Source: CBDFKU01 sp965248975
GTDB lineage: Bacteria > Chloroflexota > Dehalococcoidia > Lucifugimonadales > JAGWBF01
Assembly (NCBI GenBank): GCA_965248975.1
Contig: CBDFKU010000019.1
Coordinates: 186,001-250,000, forward strand
Direction: 5' to 3'
Length of the DNA: 64,000 bases
Every line of letters starts with the position of its first letter. Position 1 is the first letter of the stretch. A model generated the notes under the pieces. The model saw only the letters and a program-made list of their open reading frames with translations, made no database searches and was not told where the DNA came from. Below, piece after piece: positions 8,287 through 17,252 of the stretch. The position numbers and the translations under genes were made by a program.

Positions 8287-9855
8287 CTACCCCGGCCCCG
8301 TCAGGCGGGCGACGCCCCGCATGGTAGGGCCACCGTTACTCATGCGCTTGGCCTGCATAGGCTGGCCCTTGCCGCAGTTGGGGATGGGGTACATTCGGAA
8401 GTCGCTGCCCACCGCGTCGATGCTCATGAAGTAGTCCCGGGAGTCCGAGGTTATCCCTCCGTCGCGGTAGAGCTGGCCCAGCTGACCGTTCTTGATCTCG
8501 TACACCTTCACGGCGGTGATGCGGAAGTTCTCGCGGGCCTCGGACACCGAAGGGACGCGGTGGCCGGAGACATAGTAGCCGTCCTCCACCTCTCCGATGA
8601 TCTCCTGGGGGTCACGGTCCCCGGGGGCGAAGACTGTGTTTGTCATGCGGATCAAGGGGATGAGGCTGGCCTCGGTGGCGCGGGCCGACCCGTTGGGCTG
8701 CACCCCCAGGATGCCCGCCGTCTGGCGGTTGTTGAGGAACTCCTCGAAGGAGCCGGCCCGGATGTGATAGGCCCGCCTCGCGGGGGTGCCGTCGTGGTCG
8801 TACTTGAAGGAGCCGAAGCCCTCCATGGTAGGGTCTGAGAAGGCGTCGATAAGGGGGGATGCGATCTGGCGCCCTATCTGGTTGTCGGCCATATCCCGGT
8901 AGAACCAGCTCCGGCCGGCGTAGGAGGTCTCGTACTTCAGGGCCCGGTCCAGCTCCGAGGGATGTCCCACCACCTCGTGGACCAGCAGCGTGTTGAAGTG
9001 GGGGTCGGTGACCACAACCACCGGTTTGTCCGGAGGGCGCAGGGGTGGGGAATTGGCCACCTCGACGCCATCCGTCCCCAGCGTCTTGCAGAAGGACTCG
9101 AAGTCGGGGAGGGTAATGGTGCCGTTGTCGTAGCCCTCGGTGAGAATCTCCCAGCCCCTCTGGTGGCCGGTGAAGTCATAGATCTCCAGGGTACCGTGCT
9201 CGCTGGTGCATATGACGATGACGAACCCCTCGGTCTGGGCGAAGGTCTGATCGATGTCGGCTCCCTCGGAGCTGCAGAACAGCTCCCGCATCACGAAGGT
9301 GCCGGCCGACGCGGCGGCGTACACGATCTGGCCGCTGGTCCCCTGGGCCGCCTTGCAGCCGTCCACCGCCATCTTCACGGTGTCGGATAGGGACACAGAG
9401 CGCGGGTCGTCGCGATACACGGCGGGAACCGTATCCTGGACCACCCGCACCGGCGCCAGCGCCGTGTCGTAGAGGGTCTCTCCCAGCACGCCGAAGCGGC
9501 GGCGGGCCTGGCCCTTCATCCGGGCGCTGGCCCTGGCCCGCTGATGGGCCTGCTTTATGCCGTCGCGGACAACCTCGACGATGCGGTCGGTGTCGGTAGA
9601 GCCCAGGATCTTCCCATAGTAGCCCGGGGCGGCCGCGCGGCCTCCGGCGATGGCCCGGACCCCGAAGTCGAAGGCGTAGTCCTCGCCGCTGGCCTTCTCG
9701 CTGCCGTTCTCGGCGACGGCCCCCTTCTCCTCCCGCACCTGGATGCGCACGTCGCAATAGCGCATGCCGGGCAGCCGCCTGGCGTCCTCGGTGACCAGGG
9801 CGTTGATCTGGGGGCGCACCCGGTCCAGGAACTCGATCCCTACTTGTTGAGGCAT
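8287..9855 (-). CDS. tldD: TldD metalloprotease catalytic subunit
   Basis: 522 residues from the ATG at 9855, which has GGAG 8 bases upstream; the frame extends to 9888 without a better start. The zinc motif HEVVGH (His293-Glu294...His298) is the HExxxH of TldD, and the fold segments GILGVQPNGSAR and YYVSGHRVPSVSE follow. With the TldE-like protein at 6054-7619 it should form the TldD-TldE heterodimeric peptidase. E. coli TldD/E processes microcin B17 and CcdA; no RiPP precursor was recognised here, so the substrate is unknown. Confidence 0.9.
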   Translation of the reverse strand: MPQQVGIEFLDRVRPQINALVTEDARRLPGMRYCDVRIQVREEKGAVAENGSEKASGEDYAFDFGVRAIAGGRAAAPGYYGKILGSTDTDRIVEVVRDGIKQAHQRARASARMKGQARRRFGVLGETLYDTALAPVRVVQDTVPAVYRDDPRSVSLSDTVKMAVDGCKAAQGTSGQIVYAAASAGTFVMRELFCSSEGADIDQTFAQTEGFVIVICTSEHGTLEIYDFTGHQRGWEILTEGYDNGTITLPDFESFCKTLGTDGVEVANSPPLRPPDKPVVVVTDPHFNTLLVHEVVGHPSELDRALKYETSYAGRSWFYRDMADNQIGRQIASPLIDAFSDPTMEGFGSFKYDHDGTPARRAYHIRAGSFEEFLNNRQTAGILGVQPNGSARATEASLIPLIRMTNTVFAPGDRDPQEIIGEVEDGYYVSGHRVPSVSEARENFRITAVKVYEIKNGQLGQLYRDGGITSDSRDYFMSIDAVGSDFRMYPIPNCGKGQPMQAKRMSNGGPTMRGVARLTGPG

Positions 9856-9918
9856 ATGACCGCTCCTATCCACGGTTCTCCCTACCATGCCGGCAGGGAG
9901 TCAGGGCAGGGGACTTCA

Positions 9919-9953
9919 CCCCTATCCCAGCCTTCCCCCATTGCGGGGGAAGG
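9919..9953. repeat. REP-like palindromic element, family A copy 1
   Basis: A perfect 9-bp stem CCTTCCCCC (9931-9939) / GGGGGAAGG (9945-9953) with a 5-base loop, preceded by CCCCTATCCCAG. The same stem and a closely similar left flank recur at 62081-62114, so this is a dispersed intergenic repeat rather than a one-off terminator. It lies between ilvD and tldD. Confidence 0.6.
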
Positions 9954-9962
9954 AGTTTACAG

Positions 9963-11651
9963 CTAGCTGGTGACCGCCCCCTCCGAGGCTGAGCCCACCA
10001 GCTTGGCGTACTTGGCCAGGGCACCCGTCGGGTACTCGGAGGGCCTGGGCTTCCACTCGCGGCCGCGGGCCGCCATCTCCTCTTCCGATACCTGGACGTC
10101 GAGGCTGCGTCCGGGGACGTCCAGGGTTATGATATCCCCCTCCTGGACCAGCCCGATGGGGCCGCCTACCGCAGCCTCGGGGGCCACGTGGCCCACCATA
10201 AGCCCGCGGGTGGCGCCGGAGAACCGGCCGTCGGTTATCAGGGCCACCTCCTGCCCCAGGCCCTGGCCCACTATGGCCGCCGTTACAGCCAGCATCTCCC
10301 TCATGCCCGGGCCGCCCTTGGGCCCCTCGTACCTGATCACCACCACGTCGCCGGACCGTATGTCCTGGGCCCTGATGGCCTGGAAGACGTCCTCCTCCCG
10401 TTCGAACACCCGGGCGGGTCCCTCGTGGGTGATGTGCTCGCTGGCGGCAACCTTGACCACGGCGCCGTCGGGGGCCAGGTTGCCCTTCAGGATGACCAAC
10501 CCGCCGGACGGCGCCAGGGGGGCGTCCACCGGATGGACCACGGGCATGCCGTCCCCGGTGATGGCTATGGAGTCCAGGTTCTCCCTGATGGTCTTCCCGG
10601 TTACGGTCAATGCGTCTTCGTGGAGTAACCCGGCGTCCAATAGGCGCCTCATCACCAGAGGGACGCCGCCCACCCTGTCAAGGTCCGCCATCACGTACTT
10701 CCCACCGGGCTTCATGTCGGCGATGTAGGGAGTCCTGGCGCTCACCCGGTCGAAGTCGTCTATGGTCAGCGGCACGCCGGCCTCGTGGGCGATGGCCAGC
10801 AGGTGGAGCACGGCGTTGGTGGAGCCTCCGGTGGCCGCCACGACCGCGATGGCGTTCTCGAAGGCATCGCGGGTCAGGATGTCCCGCGGCCGGATGCCCT
10901 CGTCCAGGAGCCGCATGACGGCCTCACCCGCCTGGCGGGAACTGTCCTCCCTGCGCGGGTCGACGGCGGGGATGGAAGCGTCACCGGGTAGGGACATGCC
11001 CAGGGCCTCGATGGCGGCGGACATGGTGTTGGCTGTGAACATCCCGGCACAGGAGCCCGCCCCGGGACAGGCGCGGCTCTCTAACTCCTCCAGCTCCTGG
11101 TCGGTCATGTTCCCCTTGGAGTGGGCGCCCACCGCCTCGAACACGTCCTGAACGTTGACGTCCCTGCCCTGGAACCTACCGGGCATGATGCTCCCTCCAT
11201 AGACGAAGACGGCGGGGATGTTCAGGCGGGTGGCCGCCATCAGAGTCCCGGGCAGGTTCTTGTCACACCCGGCTATGGTGACCAGGCCGTCGAAGCGCTG
11301 CCCGAAGGCCACCATCTCGATGGAGTCGGCGATGACCTCTCGGCTGACCAGGGAGGCCTTCATGCCCTGGGTGCCCATGGTGATGCCGTCGCTCACCGTT
11401 ATAGTGCCGAACTCGAAGGGGGTGCCGCCGGCGGCCTTCGTGCCCTCGCGGACGGCCTGGGCGAGCCGGCTGAGGTGGACGTTGCAGGGGGTGATGTCGC
11501 TGGCCAGGTTGGCTATCCCCACAAAAGGCTTTTTCATGTCCTCGGGGGTGAGCCCCATAGCATAGAAGTAAGACCGGGCGGGGGCTCGCTCGGGGCCGTC
11601 GGTCACTTCCCAGCTCCGGTGCTTGAGCCTGGAACCCTTCGTTGAAACCAT
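9963..11651 (-). CDS. ilvD: Dihydroxy-acid dehydratase
   Basis: 562 residues, normal for IlvD. It dehydrates 2,3-dihydroxy-isovalerate and 2,3-dihydroxy-3-methylvalerate to the 2-oxo acids in valine and isoleucine synthesis, using an Fe-S cluster and Mg. The cluster cysteines are visible: Cys56 (SDITPCNVH), Cys129 (AGCDKNLPG, a PROSITE-type signature) and Cys201 (GAGSCAGMFTANTM). The second signature, VALITDGRFSGATRG, is near residue 475. The gene has its own promoter with a perfect -10. The neighbours (tldD, an ornithine cyclodeaminase homologue) are not branched-chain genes, so ilvD stands alone. Confidence 0.96.
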   Translation of the reverse strand: MVSTKGSRLKHRSWEVTDGPERAPARSYFYAMGLTPEDMKKPFVGIANLASDITPCNVHLSRLAQAVREGTKAAGGTPFEFGTITVSDGITMGTQGMKASLVSREVIADSIEMVAFGQRFDGLVTIAGCDKNLPGTLMAATRLNIPAVFVYGGSIMPGRFQGRDVNVQDVFEAVGAHSKGNMTDQELEELESRACPGAGSCAGMFTANTMSAAIEALGMSLPGDASIPAVDPRREDSSRQAGEAVMRLLDEGIRPRDILTRDAFENAIAVVAATGGSTNAVLHLLAIAHEAGVPLTIDDFDRVSARTPYIADMKPGGKYVMADLDRVGGVPLVMRRLLDAGLLHEDALTVTGKTIRENLDSIAITGDGMPVVHPVDAPLAPSGGLVILKGNLAPDGAVVKVAASEHITHEGPARVFEREEDVFQAIRAQDIRSGDVVVIRYEGPKGGPGMREMLAVTAAIVGQGLGQEVALITDGRFSGATRGLMVGHVAPEAAVGGPIGLVQEGDIITLDVPGRSLDVQVSEEEMAARGREWKPRPSEYPTGALAKYAKLVGSASEGAVTS

Positions 11652-11712
11652 GGGACACCTCCGTACACGGGGAGTTGGTCCTTAGCCGATCGATAACCGT
11701 GTGGCAGACCCC

Positions 11713-11741
11713 ATTATAGGTTGCCTAGCTTCGTGGGACAA
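11713..11741 (-). promoter_or_regulatory. Sigma70-type promoter for ilvD
   Basis: On the minus strand TTGTCC (11736-11741), 17 bases, then a perfect TATAAT (11713-11718). Initiation would fall near 11706, leaving a leader of about 55 bases before ilvD. Confidence 0.65.
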
Positions 11742-11761
11742 CCGGGGGTGGGGAGTGAGGG

Positions 11762-12721
11762 TTAGAATGGCAGATCCCTACCCATCCCCCGCTCGCGTGC
11801 CTTGTGGTAGACGTGGAGAGCGGCCGCCACGTCTTCGATGGCGACGCCCTGGGACTCGAACAGGGTGATGGCAGAGTCGTCGGGCCTGCCTTCGACCCTG
11901 CCCGCTACAACGTCTTTTAGCTCGCCGGCCATGGTCCAGCGGAACAGGCCCCGCTCGGCGGGCCAGATGAGGTCGCCGCACTCCATCTTGGCCTGCTCCA
12001 GGTCGTCCACCACGATCAGGCCGGCCCGCTCCACCACCACCTGGTCGACCTCCCGTCGCATCCAGTGGTTGCCGCCAGCGGCGTTGACGAGGGCACCCTG
12101 GGCCAGCCACTCGCCGTTCAGCACCGGCTCCCGGGAGCTGGTTATGGTAATGGCGACGTCGGCTCCACGGACGCACTCCTCGGCGCTGCCAGCGGGGACC
12201 ACCTCGATCCCCAGCCGCTCGCTCATCGTGGCGGCGAAGGCCTCCCGTTTCTCGGAGTTACGACTGAAAGCCCTCACGGTTTTCACTCCACGAACGGCGC
12301 ACACCGCCTCCAGCTGGGTCTGAGCCTGGAAGCCGGTGCCGATTATCCCCACCTGGGCAGCGTCCACCCGGGCCATGTACCGGGTAGCCAGGCCCGAGGC
12401 GGCCCCGGTCCGGATCTGACCGAGGGCGCCGGACTCCATGACGGAGAGCAGGCCGCCCGTTTCCGGGTCGTAGAGCATCACCAAGAACTTGCCGCCTCCG
12501 GGGAAGGTGCTGTATGCCTTGTAACCGAATCCCGATAGATCTGGGCCGATGCAGGCGGCGGCCATAAAGTGGAGAAACCCCTGGGGCAGCCTGATGCGGG
12601 ACCTGGGCACGTTTTCCGCCAGTCCGTCTGCGGCGTAGCGGAACGCCTTCTCCAGCACGTCTATGCACTCGGCCACCGGCAACAGCTCCGAGACTTCACT
12701 CTCGTTCAGGAAAAGTGCCAT
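11762..12721 (-). CDS. Ornithine cyclodeaminase / mu-crystallin family protein
   Basis: 319 residues. Family members are NAD(P)-dependent: ornithine cyclodeaminase, alanine or lysine dehydrogenase, or ketimine reductases. The Rossmann site is VGIIGTGFQAQTQLEAV (about residues 122-138), preceded by GQIRTGAASGLATRYMA, the usual substrate and cofactor helix. ITITSSREPVLNGEWLAQGALVNAAG is also typical. The substrate cannot be assigned. It is the last gene of the minus-strand catabolic run that starts at 18258, 27 bases after the nucleoside hydrolase. Confidence 0.88.
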   Translation of the reverse strand: MALFLNESEVSELLPVAECIDVLEKAFRYAADGLAENVPRSRIRLPQGFLHFMAAACIGPDLSGFGYKAYSTFPGGGKFLVMLYDPETGGLLSVMESGALGQIRTGAASGLATRYMARVDAAQVGIIGTGFQAQTQLEAVCAVRGVKTVRAFSRNSEKREAFAATMSERLGIEVVPAGSAEECVRGADVAITITSSREPVLNGEWLAQGALVNAAGGNHWMRREVDQVVVERAGLIVVDDLEQAKMECGDLIWPAERGLFRWTMAGELKDVVAGRVEGRPDDSAITLFESQGVAIEDVAAALHVYHKARERGMGRDLPF

Positions 12722-12748
12722 ACTGTCCTCCCATGTGGGCAGGTCTGG

Positions 12749-13663
12749 TCAATCCAGGGCGCTGTAGAATAGCCGGAAAAACCGATCGACGTCAACGTCC
12801 GTCGCCACCCGGACGGCACCGTCCCCGGCTTCGACCGCCGACTCACCCCGTCGGTCGGCATCGTCGGTCTCGACTCCCACACGTACGGTCCGGGTGGCCA
12901 TGATGTCAGAATCCATGGCCACCGCCATCGCCAGCGGGTCGCACAGATCGCAAGCGGCTGCGTCGGGATTCCTCCGGAACCATCCCGATAGAATCAGTCC
13001 CGCTAACCTACCCATCCGGCCAGCTTCGAGCAGCCGGGCGACCCCCTCCCGGTCTATGGGGACCTGCCGGCAAACACTCAAGTCCACCAGGGTCGTTTCC
13101 ACCCCCGATGAGAGTACCTTGCGGGCCGCCCACGGATCGCTGTAGAAGTTGAACTCCGCGTGAGGGGTAATGTTACCCCGCACGCCCACGGCGCCCCCCA
13201 TCGCCACAAGGCTCGATATACGCGATCCCGCTTCCGGATGCCGGTCCAGCAGCTTCGCCAAGTTGGTCAGAGGACCCAGGGCAATAAGGGTGATCCCGTC
13301 ATCTTTGGGGCCGGCCATGAGCCGGTCCCGGAGATACTCCACCGCTCCCTGTCCCGAGGCAACGCTTCGAGCAGTCGGGAGCCTCTCCGATAGCCCTCCC
13401 GGACCGTGGAAGTAGTAGCCGTAGGGAAAGGCCCCACTGAGGGGCCTCGACGCTCCCTTCGCCAGCAGCAGGTCGCCCCGGCCGGCGTACTCCAGGACTG
13501 CCAGGGCATTGCGGGTGGTGCGGGCCAGGTGGGCGTTCCCGCCAACGGTGGTCACTCCCAGGATTTCCAACCTGGCCGAGCCGTAGGGACCAAGGGCCAT
13601 AAGAAGAGCGATGGCGTCGTCGTTGCCCGGGTCGGTGTCGATAAGAACGCGCTTGACCGCCAC
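12749..13663 (-). CDS. Inosine-uridine preferring nucleoside hydrolase
   Basis: 304 residues from a GTG at 13663 with GGAGGTG just upstream. Hydrolyses the N-glycosidic bond of ribonucleosides to base and ribose. The calcium-binding N-terminal signature DTDPGNDDAIALLMAL (residues 9-24) is complete. ITLIALGPLTNLA (near 125) and MGGAVGVRGNITPHAEFNFYSDP (near 155) are the conserved substrate-site loops. Its place in an operon with an FGGY kinase and a class II aldolase suggests use of nucleoside-derived or similar sugars. The exact nucleoside preference is not readable. Confidence 0.92.
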   Translation of the reverse strand: MAVKRVLIDTDPGNDDAIALLMALGPYGSARLEILGVTTVGGNAHLARTTRNALAVLEYAGRGDLLLAKGASRPLSGAFPYGYYFHGPGGLSERLPTARSVASGQGAVEYLRDRLMAGPKDDGITLIALGPLTNLAKLLDRHPEAGSRISSLVAMGGAVGVRGNITPHAEFNFYSDPWAARKVLSSGVETTLVDLSVCRQVPIDREGVARLLEAGRMGRLAGLILSGWFRRNPDAAACDLCDPLAMAVAMDSDIMATRTVRVGVETDDADRRGESAVEAGDGAVRVATDVDVDRFFRLFYSALD

Positions 13664-13722
13664 GACACCTCCAGTTTGCTCCCCTGAATAGCCGGGATCA
13701 CCGGCGACGAGGCCAGTCTAGC

Positions 13723-14682
13723 CTAGGCGACGTGTCCTGAAACGTAAGACCTCAGGGCGTCCTCCGAGGTGTAACCGAACGTGAACCCGGTCTCCTTCTT
13801 CAGCCGACCTGTGCTCAGGATCACCGGATAGCGAACAAAATTCAGCCCGACGGAGGGGGAGTCCTTTTGGATCCCCAGGTTCCAGGCCATCTGTGTCAGG
13901 GGATACGCCAGAGCCGCCGGTAGGAAAACCAGCTTGCGCCGGGAGATCCGCGCCAGCTCAGAGTAGAAGACAACCCCTTTTCCAGCGACGTTGAAGGTAC
14001 CGCTGCGGGGTTCCATTATGACCTGACGCAGGAGCTTGGCCAGGTCGTTCTCGTGGACGAGCTGCAGCGGAGGGTCGTAGCCCCGAACTCCAAGCAGTAA
14101 GGGCTTGAAGAGGGCCCGGGTCACGAAGTTGTCGGCGTTTGGGCCCATAACCACACAGCACCTCAGGACTGTTACACAGACCTGGGGGTTCTCCCTGGCA
14201 AAGCGCTGGATCTCGCCCTCGCACAGGGCCTTGTCCCGGCAGTACTGGAAGGCCTCCATTGGTCGGAGTGGCGCATCTTCGGTTATAGGGACCGGATTAT
14301 CCGTGCGGGCCCCATATACAGTGTGGGAGCTAAGGTAGATGATTTTGCGAACTTTGCTCTCAACGCAGGCTTCGAGAACTCTTCGTACACCCCCCAGGTT
14401 CTCCTGGTGAACTCGATCTGCCTCGCCTTTCCTACGGCCGGACCCGAAGCTGAAGGCCAGATGGACCACCGCATCGACCCCGTGGTCCCGGAAGGTTTCG
14501 TCCAGGGGTTCGGTAACGTCGATCCTCTCGGCGGCGACGTTGTGATAGGGAACAGGGAGAGGCCGGGTGTCCATCGCTACTACCTTCGACAGCCTCTCCT
14601 CCTGCTCCAGCTCCAGGAGAAGCCTGGAACCGACGTAGCCCGAGGCGCCGGTGATGGCCACGACCGGGGGACTGCTAGCCAT
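13723..14682 (-). CDS. NAD-dependent epimerase/dehydratase (extended SDR)
   Basis: 319 residues. The Rossmann motif is VAITGASGYVGSRLL (residues 8-22), typical of extended SDRs (GxxGxxG). VDAVVHLAFSFGSGR and KIIYLSSHTVYGA are the usual core strands. The active-site Tyr-x-x-x-Lys is FQYCRDKALCE near residue 170. The start overlaps the stop of the small unknown gene by 8 bases, so the two are probably translationally coupled. Substrate unknown, but a nucleotide-sugar or sugar-acid reaction fits the operon. Confidence 0.85.
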   Translation of the reverse strand: MASSPPVVAITGASGYVGSRLLLELEQEERLSKVVAMDTRPLPVPYHNVAAERIDVTEPLDETFRDHGVDAVVHLAFSFGSGRRKGEADRVHQENLGGVRRVLEACVESKVRKIIYLSSHTVYGARTDNPVPITEDAPLRPMEAFQYCRDKALCEGEIQRFARENPQVCVTVLRCCVVMGPNADNFVTRALFKPLLLGVRGYDPPLQLVHENDLAKLLRQVIMEPRSGTFNVAGKGVVFYSELARISRRKLVFLPAALAYPLTQMAWNLGIQKDSPSVGLNFVRYPVILSTGRLKKETGFTFGYTSEDALRSYVSGHVA

Positions 14683-15046
14683 CGGAGGGGACGTCGGTGA
14701 AGTCGAACTGCAGGACCCCCAACCCCGCCACCTCGAAGCCCATGCCGATGGTATGTGGCTCGGAGGTCAGGCTGGCGTCGCTTATGGTGATGGTGGTCGC
14801 CTTGTCCAGGTCAAGAGTGAAGGGCGTCTCCGCGGACACGACCTCGAAGGAGAAGTCCTGGCCGTCTACAGTAAAAGAACATTGCTCCAACGGGACCTCC
14901 CGACCATCTAGGGCGAGGGGTAGGAGTCTCCGAGCATAGCCGGCTCCCAGCCGGTTCAACAGCTGAAACTGGACCCCGTGGTCCACGTTGCGCAGGCTCC
15001 CCCTCACGTACAGCCTCCTCAAGAGGAAGCCGGGAATGGTGACCAT
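14675..15046 (-). CDS. Small conserved protein of unknown function
   Basis: 123 residues, no signal peptide and no membrane segment. It begins VTIPGFLLRRLYVRGSLRN and has alternating hydrophobic/polar strands throughout (LPLALDGREVP, FTVDGQDFSFEVVSAE, KATTITISD), so it is predicted mostly beta. One Cys only. I do not recognise the family with certainty. It is wedged between class II aldolase (2-base gap) and epimerase (8-base overlap), which makes it a true operon member rather than a spurious frame. It could be a small beta-barrel partner of one of these enzymes. Confidence 0.7.
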   Translation of the reverse strand: MVTIPGFLLRRLYVRGSLRNVDHGVQFQLLNRLGAGYARRLLPLALDGREVPLEQCSFTVDGQDFSFEVVSAETPFTLDLDKATTITISDASLTSEPHTIGMGFEVAGLGVLQFDFTDVPSDG

Positions 15047-15048
15047 AC

Positions 15049-15759
15049 CTATCCCCCTTCGTTTTCCCCATGGGCGCCTTGGGACAACCGGGCGGCCCTC
15101 TGCATCAGGTACAGCTCTCGCTCCATCTGCACGATCTCCTGCGGGAGCTCGACGGCTTTGCCCAGCAGCGATGCGTACACGTAGACGTGGGCCACCCTCT
15201 CCACCAGCTGACAGACCTCAAACGCCTCCCAGGCAGTGGGACCCACCGCCACCAACCCATGATTACGTAACAGCACCGCGTTTCGATCTCCCAGGGCGTC
15301 CCAGGCGCTGCGGGCCAGGTCCTCCGTCGATGGGAAGGCGTACTCAGCGACCCTCACGCTTCCGCCTATCTTGACCACCATCTCGTCGAGCAGTGGCGGG
15401 ACCTCCAGACCGGCCACAGCCACTACCGACGCGTAGACCGAGTGGGTATGCAGCACGGCGCCCACATCCGGCCGGCCCTTGTACAGCGCCAGGTGGGTCG
15501 CGGTCTCCGTTGACGGGACCCGGTCGCCGTCCACCGGCTCCCCATCCAAGTCGATCACAACCAGGTCATCGGCGCCAAGCAGGCGGTAGGGTAGTCGGGC
15601 CGGTGTAATGAGCACCGATCCATTTCCGCGCCCGCCCGGCAGGCGCATGCTGGCGTTCCCGCTGGAGCCGGCGACAAGACCCTGCCCGACCATCTCCCTC
15701 GCCACATCCACGATGGTTTGCCTCTCTGCGTGCCACTCTTGCGATGAGGCTCCGGACAT
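15049..15759 (-). CDS. Class II aldolase/adducin family protein
   Basis: 236 residues from the ATG at 15759, which overlaps the kinase stop (TGATG), indicating translational coupling. Class II sugar-phosphate aldolases (L-fuculose-P, L-ribulose-P 4-epimerase, rhamnulose-P type) use a zinc held by three histidines. Here these are HTHS near residue 98-100 and the later RNHGLVAVG. SGNASMRLPG near residue 35 is the phosphate-binding loop. Together with an FGGY kinase and a 2-hydroxyacid dehydrogenase it implies phosphorylation then cleavage or epimerisation of a pentose, deoxyhexose or sugar acid. Confidence 0.9.
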   Translation of the reverse strand: MSGASSQEWHAERQTIVDVAREMVGQGLVAGSSGNASMRLPGGRGNGSVLITPARLPYRLLGADDLVVIDLDGEPVDGDRVPSTETATHLALYKGRPDVGAVLHTHSVYASVVAVAGLEVPPLLDEMVVKIGGSVRVAEYAFPSTEDLARSAWDALGDRNAVLLRNHGLVAVGPTAWEAFEVCQLVERVAHVYVYASLLGKAVELPQEIVQMERELYLMQRAARLSQGAHGENEGG

Positions 15760-17252
15760 CAATCATGTCCCAGGCGGTTGTACATCTCCAGCCACTGTTG
15801 GTATCGCTCCCGGTACAGGGCGACGTCGGTGGAAGGGCCCGGCTCGACCTCCTCGAGGTCTACAGTCGCGCCCTCCACCATCTGTCTCAGGGACATGGAG
15901 TCGAGGGTGGAGGCGGTGGCCAGGGCTGTCCCCATGGCACTTACATTTGCAAACACGCTTCGTCTCACCGGAGCGCCCAGTACGTTGGCCAGGATGGTGG
16001 CCAACGTACTGCTGCGGGACATCCCACCTCCGAGGCAAAGTGTTCCGGGAGCGCGGCCCGACACTTCCCCCAGTATCCCCAGGTGGGCCTTCAGGCTAAA
16101 AGCTACGCCCTCCAGGGCCGCCCGCAGCAGCTGGCCCCGGGACGTTTCCTGGAAACTTAGTGGGGTAGGAAAGAGCAGTCCCCCCCTCCTCAGCCCCCCC
16201 TGCCAGGGACTGACATGAGCCGGACCTAGGAAGGCCGTCACATCTCCATGGTCCGTCCCGCTTTCCAGGGCCAGCCGGTCGGCTTCTTCGAAGGAGGCAT
16301 CGGGGCCCAGGAGGGTACCCACGAGCCAGCGATAGGAATTGCCGGCATCGCCCAGACTGCTTTCCACCGTCCACTGCCCTTGCAGCGGGTAACGCCCCGA
16401 CCAGGTTCGTCCGCCCTGGTCGTGACGGGGCGACCAGGCGAGGACCTGCAGGGCGCCGCTCCACCCGAGGACAGCTCCCACCTGGCCGGGGCGGCCCAAT
16501 CCCATGCCTAACAGGCCGCACTGTGTATCGGGCCCGGCGACCACCACAGGGATCCCCACCGGCAATCCCCAGAGTGCCGCGGCGGAACCGGTGAGAGGGC
16601 CAGAAGGCACCGGCCCGGGGTATACTTGAGGCAGGAACGACCCGGGGACTCCCAGCCTGTCCAGCAAGGTCCATGGCCTCTCGCCGGTAGCCACGTCCAG
16701 CAGTCCAGCCTCGGCCTCCGCCGACGCCTCCGCGACCTGGTTGCCCGTCAGCCGGTACGCCAGCCAGCCCGGGACCGTGAGCATGGTGCGGATGGTCTCG
16801 AACACGGTGGGTCTGTGCTGTTGGAACCACCTCAGGCGGGCGGGGGCCAGGAGAAGGGACGGCCGGTGGCCCGTGGTGGCGTAGATTTCTTCGCCCAGGT
16901 CCTCGTCCAGGGATCCGCCCTCGAACACCGCACGCAGGTCCACGTTGGGGCCGCAGTAGACCTCCCCTCCCTCGCCATCCAGGAACACCACTCCCTGGCG
17001 CTGGCCGGTGACCCCGATGGCGCAGAGGTCTTCCGCGTTCCGCCCGCTGCCCTTTAGGACCTCTCCCACCAGCCGACCAAGGCCTTCCAGTACAGCTCCC
17101 GGGTCGAACTCCCTGGCCAGGGAAGAGCAGCCTTCAGGGGTAAAGTACCCGATGGGAGCGCTGGCCACGCTCAAGGGGCGCCCGTCGACATCGGCCAGCA
17201 TACAGTGAAGGGAGCTGGTGCCCATGTCCAGGGCCAGTACGGACTTACCCAC
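15759..17252 (-). CDS. FGGY family carbohydrate kinase (xylulokinase-like)
   Basis: 497 residues from a GTG at 17252, overlapping the dehydrogenase stop by 8 bases. The N-terminal ATPase fold begins VLALDMGTSSLHCMLADVDG (phosphate 1). CAIGVTGQRQGVVFLD, PVVVAGPDTQCGLLGMG and the C-terminal LCLGGGMSRS (adenosine site) are FGGY landmarks. The catalytic Asp lies in the GPDTQC segment. Xylulokinase, L-fuculokinase and erythritol kinase share this layout, and I cannot choose among them from sequence alone. Confidence 0.9.
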   Translation of the reverse strand: MGKSVLALDMGTSSLHCMLADVDGRPLSVASAPIGYFTPEGCSSLAREFDPGAVLEGLGRLVGEVLKGSGRNAEDLCAIGVTGQRQGVVFLDGEGGEVYCGPNVDLRAVFEGGSLDEDLGEEIYATTGHRPSLLLAPARLRWFQQHRPTVFETIRTMLTVPGWLAYRLTGNQVAEASAEAEAGLLDVATGERPWTLLDRLGVPGSFLPQVYPGPVPSGPLTGSAAALWGLPVGIPVVVAGPDTQCGLLGMGLGRPGQVGAVLGWSGALQVLAWSPRHDQGGRTWSGRYPLQGQWTVESSLGDAGNSYRWLVGTLLGPDASFEEADRLALESGTDHGDVTAFLGPAHVSPWQGGLRRGGLLFPTPLSFQETSRGQLLRAALEGVAFSLKAHLGILGEVSGRAPGTLCLGGGMSRSSTLATILANVLGAPVRRSVFANVSAMGTALATASTLDSMSLRQMVEGATVDLEEVEPGPSTDVALYRERYQQWLEMYNRLGHD

